A DNA stretch of 64,000 nt. It comes from Adenanthera pavonina (Eukaryota > Streptophyta > Magnoliopsida > Fabales > Fabaceae). Under the pieces are notes generated by a model that ran no database searches, was not told the origin of the DNA, and was given only the letters and a program-made list of their open reading frames with translations. A program made the position numbers and the translations under genes. The stretch lies in contig JAIVEN010000014.1 in NCBI GenBank assembly GCA_026686845.1, positions 11,208,001-11,272,000 on the forward strand. Reading direction: 5' to 3'. Positions 26,727-37,266 of the stretch are shown here, one piece after another. Each line of letters opens with the position of its first letter. Within the stretch, counting starts at the first letter, position 1.

Positions 26727-26875
26727 ATGTTAACTGTTTTATACCAGGGACCCGTACGTACGCTTCTTTTTCTGCGAAATAATTGAACTTGGCAAAACAA
26801 AGTACACGAAAACAATTCTGAAAGCTTAATATATGTAGTTAAGTGCAGTAACTAATAGGGATGTTAAGGGATAAT

Positions 26876-27001
26876 TTATGAGAAGACATAGAACCAGTGG
26901 AGGAAGACGACAGAGAAAGACTGAACCAAGTGGCTCATGCGCCTGAGGGAGGAGTTTACAATAAACCCTGAACGGAGGATTTCACTGATAACCGGAGACA
27001 T
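26876..27001 (-). CDS. Sucrose-control peptide uORF (conserved peptide uORF)
   Basis: This is a 41-codon upstream ORF in the bZIP leader, ending 149 nt before the bZIP start. The peptide opens MSPVISEILRSGF and ends LVQSFSVVFLHWFYVFS, the conserved C terminus of the SC-peptide of group S1 bZIP mRNAs. In that family the nascent peptide stalls the ribosome when sucrose is high and blocks translation of the downstream bZIP (sucrose-induced repression of translation). The conserved Ser, Trp and Tyr positions near the C terminus are present; where I recall LYWFY, this copy reads LHWFY. An internal in-frame ATG at residue 22 could give a shorter form that still has the active C terminus. Confidence 0.95.
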   Translation of the reverse strand: MSPVISEILRSGFIVNSSLRRMSHLVQSFSVVFLHWFYVFS

Positions 27002-27036
27002 GAATGCCAAACATTACAAAACCAGATTTTTAGCAT
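26956..27036 (-). CDS. Upstream ORF overlapping the sucrose-control uORF
   Basis: A 26-residue ORF (MLKIWFCNVWHS...) starts 35 nt upstream of the sucrose-control uORF in a different frame and overlaps its first 46 nt. Ribosomes that translate it would bypass the SC-uORF start, so it could tune access. Multiple overlapping uORFs are known in this bZIP family. Its peptide is not obviously conserved. Confidence 0.6.
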   Translation of the reverse strand: MLKIWFCNVWHSCLRLSVKSSVQGLL

Positions 27037-27137
27037 GAACAATATTAATTCGATGTGCAAGATGCTTGATTTGGCACTGAGAGATTCAGGATTTGATGAT
27101 GCTGTTCCTTTCAAAGATTCCCGAGAAGATGATGAGA

Positions 27138-27185
27138 TTAATTCCTGAGAAACAAACAGAAACAGCAAAAGGACGCTTCTAACAT
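27138..27185 (-). CDS. First upstream ORF in the bZIP leader
   Basis: This 15-residue ORF (MLEASFCCFCLFLRN) is the first ATG after the predicted transcription start. It ends about 100 nt before the next uORF. It is likely to be scanned and translated, and the peptide itself is probably neutral. Confidence 0.55.
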   Translation of the reverse strand: MLEASFCCFCLFLRN

Positions 27186-27276
27186 TGAAAGGAAGAACAG
27201 GTAAAACTTAGAGATCCGAGAGGAAGGCGAGGAATTTGAGGAGAAGAGGAAGTGGCGGAGGCTATTGAAGGGTCAG

Positions 27277-27285
27277 TATATATAG
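27277..27285 (-). promoter_or_regulatory. TATA box of the bZIP gene
   Basis: On the minus strand CTATATATAC lies about 92 nt upstream of the first leader ATG, followed by a pyrimidine-rich leader. This predicts a leader of about 520 nt that includes all three uORFs. Confidence 0.65.
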
Positions 27286-27289
27286 AGAG

Positions 27290-30200
27290 AACATTAAGGA
27301 AGGGAAAGTGAAAACAAACATACCAGAAAATGGGGGGAAAATAATCGTTCAATATAACGGAAAAAGCAAATTAAAGGTATCGGAATGCCCTCCGGGGATT
27401 TGATGGTAATTAACCCGTTTTAGTGCCAAGTGACACCTGTTAATTAGTTATTTTCCTTAAACAAAAAAGATCTCACAAATCAACAGAATGAGGAGGCCTA
27501 TGGTGTGTTTAAGTAATTAAGTAATAGAAGGCTAATTAATGTGACCATCATGACAGAAAAATGTCCGCTGACCTAAATTTTAAATTAATAACAACTAAAA
27601 CACATGCATGTAAACAACAGTACTTTCTTTAAACTTATCTTTTCTCTTGGCCAATCTTTAAACTTGTGGTTCATTAACGTGCTTTTTTGCAAATTGTAAT
27701 GTGAAAAGTTAAAAAGAGTACTACCACCACCACTATCATAAAGTAAAAGATATATAGTTAAAAAAAGAAAACCTCGCTGAAGATAGATGTATATCCATGA
27801 TCTCCTTTTTCCTTTCTTAAAGTACTGTAGCTCTCATAAAACGGATACGACATTGTTGAAACGCATTAATTAGAATTAATTAAAGATGAATGCTTCTTCA
27901 TTAATTTTTGCATTCTATAAGTACTTTTCTCTCTTAAAATTTTCTGTTTAAAACAAATTTCATTTTTTCTAAAAGATTATTTATCGTAAATTTCTTATAA
28001 AGTTCAAAAAATAAGAGATCGATAGGAAAAAGATAAATTTCGTAAACACATTTTTTATATCTTTTTTCTTAATTTACATATATTTTATAATCTTTTTTTA
28101 CTCTCTCTTGTTTTTCTGTATCCATGCATTCATATGTTCAGAAAGAGAAGTTTAAAAAAAAACTTAGAAGGATTTACATTCATGTTTAAATTGATAATAT
28201 CTCTTTGCCAATTAAAGTTAATTTATAGTAGTTGATAATAATACAACTCATACCAATAAAGAACATGAATTCAAATCTTCCTATGAATGTGGGAAACTAA
28301 CATAAGAAATTATTTGTAAATACTTTTATAAGTGTTATTTGAATATTGAAAAATGATCCTAGCCTTCGTAAGTCTCTTTTTATTTTTTTGTTAGAATCCT
28401 AGGAATAACACAAAGGTTTTTAATTACATTTGCAATAAGGGGAGGTGACACAGTTAATGGTGACAAAGTGGAAAGCTAATATTATTGTTTCCTAGAAGTT
28501 GGTCGTTTTGGTGATCATCTCATCCGAATGACTGAATGAGCAAGAAAGTGGTCCCTCTCGCTTCCTCTAAGACGGGAAGCTTACACAAGAAGCGCATCAG
28601 ATTTTGTCTTTGAAGCCCAAAGTCTAGTCTCTATGAGCAAGTTGATGTGAAAAAAGCTGCTTCATTACCGATTTCACCGCTAAAGCGTGACCTAGGAAAA
28701 CCTACCCTGATAGGATTTTGTACCTTCGATCGCCTCACCACCATCTGCACGTTCCAAAGCACAAAAAAAGTGTCTGTTTCCTCTACAAGTTCCAAAGCAA
28801 ACAGTCACCATGAACAAGAAGCTTCTTTCCCTCTCGATCCTCCGTACATGCGGCTAATATTTGCATCGACATTTGTACGTCGTGCATGGAATTATAGGTC
28901 CAATTAAATGATCGATCGAAAAAGGTAAATTAGTCACATGGTTATATATATAGATTTATATGGTCCTCCTCAAGGATACCACAAGTATACAGTAACGAGC
29001 TCCTATATATGTTACTGTTTGGGTAATATTCAGGATGATGCAACAAAATATTCTAGCGACCCAATTACTTTCAACTAAATAATAGTGAGGTTCTCATTGA
29101 TTATGTAAACGAGAGATTATAATGAAGTTTGTACGCACAGTACGCAACATTTTGTATCTTTTAAGTTTTCTGGATGAAGTTCATTCAATCAAATTGCATC
29201 ATTAGTTTATTACCAAGACGATTTGGCGTGCAAGCGTACCCATTAAGAGCTTTTCTTATATATGGAGTTTGGCCCCAGACAATAACAGAGAAATTAGATA
29301 TACATGGAGAAAAGAGGATAGGATCTTAAGGTGCCCAAAGAATATGCTTGTGCTGCTAGCTCATTAATCTGCGGATTCAACTTCCGTCACATTTTATTGG
29401 AAATTTTGTTTGTATACGGTATGCTCATTGATCGACCCCAGTATATTAGACTACTTACTTTGTGTACTGACATTGCTAGCTAGCTATTTTCAATTCGGTA
29501 TATACCACTGCATTTATTTTAAAGTGGTCGACTGGACACCTTAAGCTATAGGTTTTAAATCATTCAAGGAAGGAATGGATTCTTTTCCTTTATATTTATC
29601 TCGAAAAGATTTTATTTATTTATTTTTTACCAAAAAGAAGATTTTCAATTTAGCATATCAAAGCTAGTACACACACATAGATATTGATCATAATTGAATT
29701 AATTTCTATTTAATTAGTACATAATGAGATATTTTTGAAGACGTTCCTTTTACACATATATTCTCTCGAATCTACATTATAAGACATTTTATATCAATTA
29801 CACGCATATTAAAAAAATCACTTTTTCATCTGAAATCAATGTAAAAAGTACTAATATTTTTTATTTTACCCTTATTAAATACTTTATTATTATTATTATT
29901 ATCATCATTATAGGATTATAAATGAGGGGTAGAAAAGAATTAATAACATGAATAAAATGGGAAGAAAAATATCAATACCCTATATTTTAGACAAAAAAAA
30001 CTTCTCATACAAAATATTATTATAGATGATAGGAAGTAATTAGGAAAAGTAATTTGGTGGTGGGTTTGTTGAGTGGGACGAAGTCTATTTATTTCCACTT
30101 TATACAAAGTGCTGGGTATCAAATTGAGTGCTGGGTATCAAATTGAAGCCTCGTCTTGTCCTTCAAAGAAGCTACTGGCATAGATTCTCTCTCTTTCCTC

Positions 30201-31090
30201 ACTCTTGACTCTTGCATGATTTATCTCATTGTTGGGTGGGTCTTCCTAGCTAATTAATCGCGATTAGTTTAATGATTAGCACCCATATAGTTTAGCAGGC
30301 TCTGTAGACCATTTATCTCGTCGATGGTTCAGTCAAGAGTGAAATTAAGAGGCCTTAAATCCACCTGAAAAATCAGAACTACAGACCAAGAGCTTCACAA
30401 AAGGAATTGAATTGAAACAGCTTGTCAAGTTGTCTTCGATTTACTTTGGCACACATCAAATCCATGTGCAGCTACAGTAAGGTTCTTTACCATCTATAAG
30501 ACTAGACTAGACTTCCAGTCTATCGTCACGTTAAGGAAACGCACTAATGTTCTTTCTTTTTCCTCTCTTTCAAATGAGAAGGAAAGCATTTTAAAGCCAC
30601 TGAAAATTGCGTGCCGTACGAACGTGCAACTTGAAAGCAATCGCATATATATACATATAGCTAGCTAGTGAAGTCATTTCATGTTTCGTCTTATTACCAA
30701 CCTTATCGCCAGAGATTTCGTTTTCAATGCCCTTAAATTGATTGCCTTCACCTCGAAGGCAAATTATTGATATATTCATTCAATTTTTGGTGTGTATGTG
30801 ACTAGTGTGTATAGAAATAGAGATATGCAGAGAGATTCCAGTTAGACCGGCATTTAGTTCAAAACAAAGAAACACAATATCGATCGATTGAAAGAGATTC
30901 CCATGGGATGTGCCTGAAAACCGATCGAAGAGGGGAGATATATATAAAGCAAACGTAGTATTGAAAAGACAGAAAGAAAATAAAGAAAAGCCTTAGGAAA
31001 CTGACAAAGTCACCTCTACTTTTGTTGTTGCTTGAGTTGGCAAAACCCCGAAAGAAAACTTCACCGCGAACTCAACAAAATATCTCTAGA
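27290..31090. other. Intergenic DNA without a recognised gene
   Basis: Mostly AT-rich. The segment near 28,500-28,900 is markedly richer in GC than its flanks and is discussed under findings. A B-box-like gaattcaaatctt occurs near 28,267, suggestive of a SINE remnant. Short ATT repeats occur near 29,885. I see no gene structure. Confidence 0.5.
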
Positions 31091-31092
31091 CT

Positions 31093-33165
31093 CTATTCTT
31101 ATTTTTAAATTTTTTTAAAAGAATACACACACATGTCATGCTCCCTTAAATAATAACTTATATTTGGATGTACACCAAAAATAACTTACTATATATTTTC
31201 TCGTATATTATATAAAAATTAAAATAAATTATACTATTCATGACTTATATGAATAATGCACTTTGTTGTGGTTGGTTTTCTATTATATAATGATATTGAT
31301 GATATAGGAAACTTTATAGCTCATACACTAAATTCTTTGATTGATATGTGCGTGTGTGTATGAGTTAATATAAATTGATTTTAGAAAATTCTGATTCTAA
31401 ATTTCTCGATCGAACTGTTAATAAAATTAGAGATTTTATTGGGAAATTGAGTGGGCAAAATTAGGGTAAAAAGTATGGATCTCACTTCCTTCCTTTATTG
31501 AATTTAAGATTTTGGTTGTGTGAGAAAACTTTGGTCTTTGCTGCATGTAGGAAATTAACGATTAATTACAAGAAAAATGAAATTCTGGTCATGCAAAACC
31601 AAAAATAGAATTAAAAATTTTAAGTAGGGGCAAATTTTGGGATATATATAATGTGTTATGTGTATCATAATCACAGAACATGGTCTGAAAAGAATATGGT
31701 ATCATCACTCATGTTTGAAAGTTAGCCTGAAATTTTTATCCCCCAAAAAAGAAAAAAAGTGAGCCTCATATTTATCTATAGTAAAACAGTCATTATGAGT
31801 AGTTACACATAAAACTTTGCATAAAGTATACCTAATTAGTATTATTGCGTACAAAAAAAAAGTTGTACTGTTTTTGGCCGGGTACTGCCTCTAATCACTC
31901 AACTAATTGTTTAGATATGGTACGTGTTTCAATTATGATTGATTGATTTCATGTTTTATGATTTACATTGTAATATTTATGACCTAATAACTAACACAAT
32001 TATGAACTTGTAATTGGTTTCGTTTAGAGTAATTCACCATCTTAATTTGTTTTCATTTAGAGTAATTCTTACGAAACCAGACTATTACGTCTAGCATTTA
32101 GCATACATTTGAATAATATGTATAGTGGTTGTCATTTAGTCTGACCATATCAATCATGATCACATTGTTAGGAAAACTAGTGTAATAACGCATCAATTAA
32201 CCTCTTACCTTGCTTCACAAGAAACATGTCTTCTCTCTTTCACTGAAATGGAAAGAAACTAATTAAAATCCCCGTGAATCAAGGCATACCATCCTCAAAC
32301 TCGATTCGATCTTGCAATCCTCTCAGAACACGTCCTTCTAATGGCTGACCGTTGCCTTGAAACTTTCCTTTCTTCTCCATTATTTCACACAGTTAGCCCT
32401 AAAAACCCTAAAAGCTCCTTATATATACGTACACACACCCACACAACCCTATCATATTCAGTATTCAGAGTTTCTTCCGTCTTCCTTGTGCTTGGGATAT
32501 TTGGTTCCATAGACAACCAAATGAGGTGGTCGCTTCTTCGGCTTGTGCACTTTCACGTTGGCTTGTGTGCTTTCATGTCTACGTGAAAACGCACAAGCCA
32601 AAGAAACGACCACCTCATCTGCCCAGTACCAGTATGATCGTCATGGTGATAATTACAGCACTGTGGCTTCTTCTTCTTCTTCTAACCCTAGCAACGAAGC
32701 CAGACTTCTGATTGGTAGTGGTCCAAGCAGAGGATATCACCCTCTTCAACTGATCTCTCCACACAGCACGTCAGAGAAAATGAGTCCGACAGTATGTGTG
32801 TTGATTGGAATATCAGTTTCCGAGCGCGTGGTGAGACTGGAAGCTGATATTACAGTCTACACACATGTACTGTACTGTCGCAGCTGTCGTGCTTGATCTG
32901 CACCGTTATTATTATGCAGAGGAGGGGAAATCATTTGCAGAGGTTGAAAATTCTCCACTTGGTCCACCATCATACCCTCCCTGGTCCAATGTTTGCAGCC
33001 TTGTGGGTAACGTCCTACGCTGGTCTTGTGCAGTATCAACAATGGCCGACAGTACAAACCAAGCCACAAACAAGGGGACACCAAACCAGGAAAAGAAACA
33101 AAAAACATCTTAGACTGGCCTGGCGAGCCCAATAGAAGCCCAAGAGACGAGGGGCATTCTCTGAT
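31093..33165 (+). repeat. Segmental duplication, copy 1
   Basis: This block aligns in order with 33,615-37,015. Both begin attcttatttttaaatttt followed by gaatacacacac. Both share taataacttatattt, gtgggcaaaattagggtaaaa, gaaagaaactaattaaaatcc and cccaagagacgagg at the end. A TATA-like tatatatac at 32,419 is followed by a gene-like region (32,450-33,115) whose ORFs match no family I know. The clearest matches with copy 2 in that region are YYYAE.GKSFAEV (about 32,910 and 36,760), so an old gene or long transcript was probably duplicated and decayed. Confidence 0.75.
32521..32618. ncRNA. Strong inverted repeat: candidate hairpin RNA, copy 1
   Basis: The left arm 32521-32558 and right arm 32581-32618 pair over 38 positions, 34 of them Watson-Crick, with a 22-nt loop. 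The loop (32560-32578) repeats GGCTTGTGNRCTTTCAYGT from the left arm, giving two direct copies and one inverted copy. All four mismatches are C-A type on the plus strand and would be G-U wobbles in a minus-strand RNA. It lies about 100 bp downstream of a TATA-like box on the plus strand. The hairpin is real in the DNA; transcription and processing are inferred. No known miRNA sequence was recognised in it. Confidence 0.5.
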
Positions 33166-34520
33166 CTGATGCGTCTCATAGAGATTGTGTTTGTGTATAT
33201 ATATACTCTTTTTGGTAGACGACTTTGTTTGATTATTTCACCAAACAAAAAAAGTAGAATTTGTTAGTATAGCTCATGAAATCTAGTACCTGCATTAAAC
33301 GCTGAAGCCCATTTTCACCCAAATAAAATCTCTCAAGCCCATTTTTAGGCATTTTAACAAAAAAGATGTCTTCTGGACCAAAGAAAAGCTCAAAAAAAGG
33401 TCTACAATTCCAGGAGATGTGTTAAATTTTATTTATCCCACTTCTTTTTTCGCTCACACAAACATAAGCATTACCGTGAATGTGAATAATCACCGATTCA
33501 CGACGTCTCTCGCTAGCTTCAACGTCCGTTACTCAGCCAAATATCATGCTGGTGAGCCCTAGCATAAGGGATCTTTAATTTTTGTTAAACATACAGGAGA
33601 GCCCTAACATATCATCTGTATTCTTATTTTTAAATTTTCTTCAAAGAATACACACACGCATACATGTATATCAAATTCACGTAAATAATAACTTATATTT
33701 AGATATATTTTATCGTATATTACACAAAATTTAAGATAAATTAATGATTTATATGAATAATGACATTTGTCGTGGTGGATTTTATATTTTACATTGATAT
33801 GAATGATATAGAAGACTTTACATTGCAGACACTATTCATATTTTAAAAGTTCTTTGGTTGATATGTGTGTGTGTATGATTTAATCAATGTAATTTGATTT
33901 CAAAAATCCTAATTTCCAAAGTGCTCCAATTTCTCAAACTCTGAATAAAATAAGAGATCTTATCATTAGGAAATTAGGTGGGCAAAATTAGGGTAAAAAT
34001 ATGGATCTCACCCATCCGCAAAAATTAAGGTAATGTGTTTCCCTTATTGAATTTAAGATAAGATTTTTGGTCATTGCTGCATGTAAGTAGGAAATTAACG
34101 ATTTTAAAAGAAAAGTGAAATTTCGGGCAAAACTAAAAATATATATAATTAAAAATTTTAACTAGGGGCAAACTTTGGGATATGTCACATACACTCATAT
34201 ATATAACGTGTTATGTGTATAAAAGTTATAGAATATGGCCTGATAAAATATGTTATCATCACTCATGTTTAAAAGTTAGCCTCATATATTTATCCCAAAA
34301 AATCAAGTTAGCCTCATTTATCTTGTAAAGTGGACATTACGAGTTTATATAAAATTTTGCATATTATTATTATTATTATTGCGTACCAAGGAAAAAAAAA
34401 AAAGAAGAAGCTGTACCACTGCCTCTTGTTTATATATGGTATCCGCCCGTGTGTTTCGATTATGATTAATTGATTCCATATTTTACGTTTTACGTGGTAA
34501 TTTTTGTGACATAATAACTA

Positions 34521-34981
34521 TGGAAAATTTCATACAAATACCAAGGAATCGAGGTATTTAAAAAAAAAACCCCAATTCACATAATTCCCTAAAACTGTCA
34601 AGATTTCTAATTGAAATTGAAATTAGAAGACAAAAGACGAAAATCTCATTTATGTGTAAATGATCCATTTATAAATTATACGGATTTATTAGTAAGTGAT
34701 TATAATATATTTTCAAGTGATACAGACTCATTTATAAGTGATATTATTATCAATTTCTAATAAGCTTATATCACTTATAAATAAATACATATCAGTTGTA
34801 AATTAACAAAAATTAATTATAAAAAAATGAAATTTCTTTGCAAATAGAGGTAGAGACATTTGTCATTTTTCATCAAATTTTAATTCCAATTTGCGACCTT
34901 GATTGTATTTTAGAATTAGGGAGAATTGTGATTCCTTTTTTAAAATATGTTGATTCCTTGGTATTTATCTAAAATTTTCTC
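34521..34981. mobile_element. Mutator-like MITE
   Basis: The terminal inverted repeats are about 39 bp. The left end starts TGGAAAATTT and shares AAATACCAAGGAATC with the inverted right end. A 9-bp target duplication flanks it (taataacta at 34512-34520 and taatatcta at 34982-34990, one mismatch). Copy 1 of the segmental duplication keeps the empty site (cctaataactaacac near 31,982), which confirms the insertion. It is non-coding. Confidence 0.8.
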
Positions 34982-35042
34982 TAATATCTAACACAATTAT
35001 GAATTAAATTGGTTTAGAGTTATTTTCACCACACCAAAATAA

Positions 35043-36055
35043 CCCGAAATAGATATAAATATATGTTTTTTTTAAATATATTATTTTGTATATATTAATT
35101 GATTTTATAATATTTTTTCTATATATCTTATATAATACATTTATTATTTGATTCCTATGAAAAACTTTGTAAGGTTTTGATATTTTAATTTTATTTAAAA
35201 TTTAAATTGATTTGTTAATTTAATACTATATGAAAATAATGTATAGTTGTAAAAATTTATAATTTTTAAGAAAATTAATTTTTATCATAACATTATATTA
35301 AAAATCTACTTTTACATTAATAATTAAAAATTTTTCATTAATATGTAAAATTAATTTTTATTTTATTTTTAATATTTTAAAAAATCATGTGGTACCGGAC
35401 TGGCCCAGTACCTAACTCGGCCTAGCCCAGGTGTGCACTAGTCGGGCATCTGGCGGGGGTGAAGCCTAGCCCAATCCGGCCTATGCACATCCCTAGTGCA
35501 TGTAAACTCGTGATTTGGTTGGTCCGGCCCAACCCAGTTATATCGAGCCAACCAGAGGGACTGGGTTCGGGCTAACTTTAGTTTGTCCGATCCGACCCGT
35601 AATATATATATTTTAAAAAAATATATTATTTTGTATATATTAATTAATTTTATAATATTTTTTATATATATCTTATATAATATATTTATTATTTGAGTAT
35701 TATGAAAAAACTTTTTAAAATTTTGATATTTTAATTTTATTTAAAATTTTGAATTGATTTCCTAATTTAATATTATATGAAAATAACATATAGTTGTAAA
35801 TATTTATAATTTTAAAAAAAATAAATTTCTATCATAATATTATTTTTTAAAAAATTTATTTTTACATTAATAATTAAATTTTTTATTAATATATAAAGTT
35901 AATTTTTTTACTTTATTTTTTATATTTAAAAAAAATTATTTGACACCAAGTTGACCGGACCCTAGCCCGATACATAGTCCAATTACCCCGATGTTCATGG
36001 ACTGGGCAACAAATAGGAGTGAAGCCCCGTGCCAATCCATCCTCTGAACACCTCT
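35043..36055. repeat. Two-unit AT-rich repeat with GC-rich cores
   Basis: Two units with a period of about 546 bp share a long AT-rich part (tatattattttgtatatat at 35,076 and 35,622). Each ends in a GC-rich core with words like ggactggcccagtacc and ccggaccctagcccgatac. The GC-rich words resemble dispersed plant elements built on gggttcgggc/ccgacccg. There are no coding remnants. Confidence 0.65.
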
Positions 36056-36424
36056 AGATTGAATAATGCAGTGATTGGCATATTTGACCCCAAATTACAA
36101 TATTTTGACCAGCGTATCAATCGACATTCATGATAACAAATCAATTAACATCTTACCTTGCTTCACAAGAAAATATCTTCTCTTTCACCAAAACGGAAAG
36201 AAACTAATTAAAATCCCCATATCAAGGGATATGATCCTCTAACTCGATCAGTCTTGAAATTCTCTTAGAACAATACTTCTAATTGCTGACAGTAACCTAT
36301 AATTTGCTTTTTTATTTGTTATCTTTACACAACTAGCCCCCAAAACCCTAACGGCTCACCTATATATCCCATCCCCCTCCCTTCAACAGCAAACACACAA
36401 AATCTATGTTTATATGCTTGGGAT

Positions 36425-36525
36425 TTTTGGTTCCATGGACAACAAGATTAGGTGTCAGCTCTGCATTGGGCTTCAAGTCTCCGACGGCTCTTAGACACCT
36501 AATCCTGTTGTCCATGGAATCAAAA
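36425..36525. ncRNA. Strong inverted repeat: candidate hairpin RNA, copy 2
   Basis: The left arm 36425-36456 and right arm 36494-36525 match at 30 of 32 positions as an inverted repeat, with a 37-nt loop. The arm centre is CCATGGACAACA. The TATA-like box lies about 60 bp upstream. The right arm is an inverted copy of the local sequence inserted beside the original, so the hairpin arose by inverted duplication. It sits at the position equivalent to the copy 1 hairpin, but its stem covers a different, adjacent piece of the unit. Confidence 0.5.
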
Positions 36526-36623
36526 CCTATGCATATTCAGCATTCAAAGTTTCTTTCATCTTCTTCATGCTTGGGATTTTTGGTGCCATGGACAACCAGA
36601 CCAGGTGTCAGCTCTGCACCGTG

Positions 36624-36673
36624 CTTCAAGTCTCCGACGACTCATTCATGTGGCTGCCGTCAGAGACTTGAAG
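36624..36673. ncRNA. Second, smaller hairpin in copy 2
   Basis: The arms CTTCAAGTCTCCGACG (36624-36639) and its inverted partner (36658-36673) match at 15 of 16 positions, with an 18-nt loop. The left-arm sequence also occurs inside the loop of the upstream hairpin (about 36,471-36,486), so this word is present three times in one orientation or the other. Confidence 0.45.
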
Positions 36674-37266
36674 TATTTGGTGTAGAGCTGAATCTGATAT
36701 TACAATCTGTACACACACTGTCGTGGTTGTGGCCGTCGTCCTTCATCTTCTGCGCCATTATTATTACGCTGAGAGGGGAAAATCGTTTGCGGAGGTTGAT
36801 GATCCTCCCACTTGGATCACTGTCATAACCTCTCAGCTTCAATGTTTGCGGCCTTGTGGGTATCGTCCTACGCTGGTCCTGTGTAACCAGTGGCCACAAG
36901 TAGGGCCGATAATCCAAACCAAGCCACAGGGAAACGGACACCGAACAAGAAAAACCAGCTAAGGCTGGCCTCATGAGCCCAATGGAAACCCAAGAGACGA
37001 GGGCCTCCCTTATGTCTCAACAAGGATATCTTTAGTGTGTAAAACGTGGCAGTTGGCGAGGACAAAAAAGACAAGACGAAACAAAACAAAACAAAACGTG
37101 GCAAAACGAGGGAGCGTACGGGGTCCACCATCTTCCACGCTGACCTGACATGGAGAGAAAGAAGACCATGTTCTTTCGGAGTACACGATCAGGGAGTGCG
37201 GACGGGAGGAGCTGAGTCCGGAGTCCAGAATTGGAAGAGCCAAACGGGAGAGTGAAGGCATCCAAC

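Larger units (their letters stand above)
33615..37015 (+). repeat. Segmental duplication, copy 2 (enlarged)
   Basis: This is the second copy of the unit at 31,093-33,165, in the same orientation. It is about 1.3 kb longer mainly because of a Mutator-like MITE (34521-34981) and an AT-rich two-unit repeat (about 35,043-36,055), both absent from copy 1. Its TATA-like tatatatccc is at 36,361. The gene-like part (36,400-36,960) carries an internal partial duplication: the phrase tgcttgggat...ccatggacaac occurs at about 36,415 and again at about 36,568. Confidence 0.72.

Noticed and set aside
26956..27168. 70-codon ORF in the bZIP leader starting at 27168
   Set aside because: It opens with TTG. 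Only the part from the ATG at 27036 is a plausible uORF.
28215..28370. Second SINE candidate with gaattcaaatctt
   Set aside because: Only a B-box-like word is present. No A box at the right spacing and no target duplication were seen.
32543..32896. 117-codon ORF across the copy 1 hairpin
   Set aside because: It starts inside the stem and has no counterpart frame in copy 2. It looks like chance or a decayed gene.
36406..36828. 140-codon ORF with an internal repeat (CLGFLVPWTTR twice)
   Set aside because: The repeat comes from the inverted and tandem duplication that makes the hairpins; the frame is not kept in the paralogous copy, so it is unlikely to be a protein.
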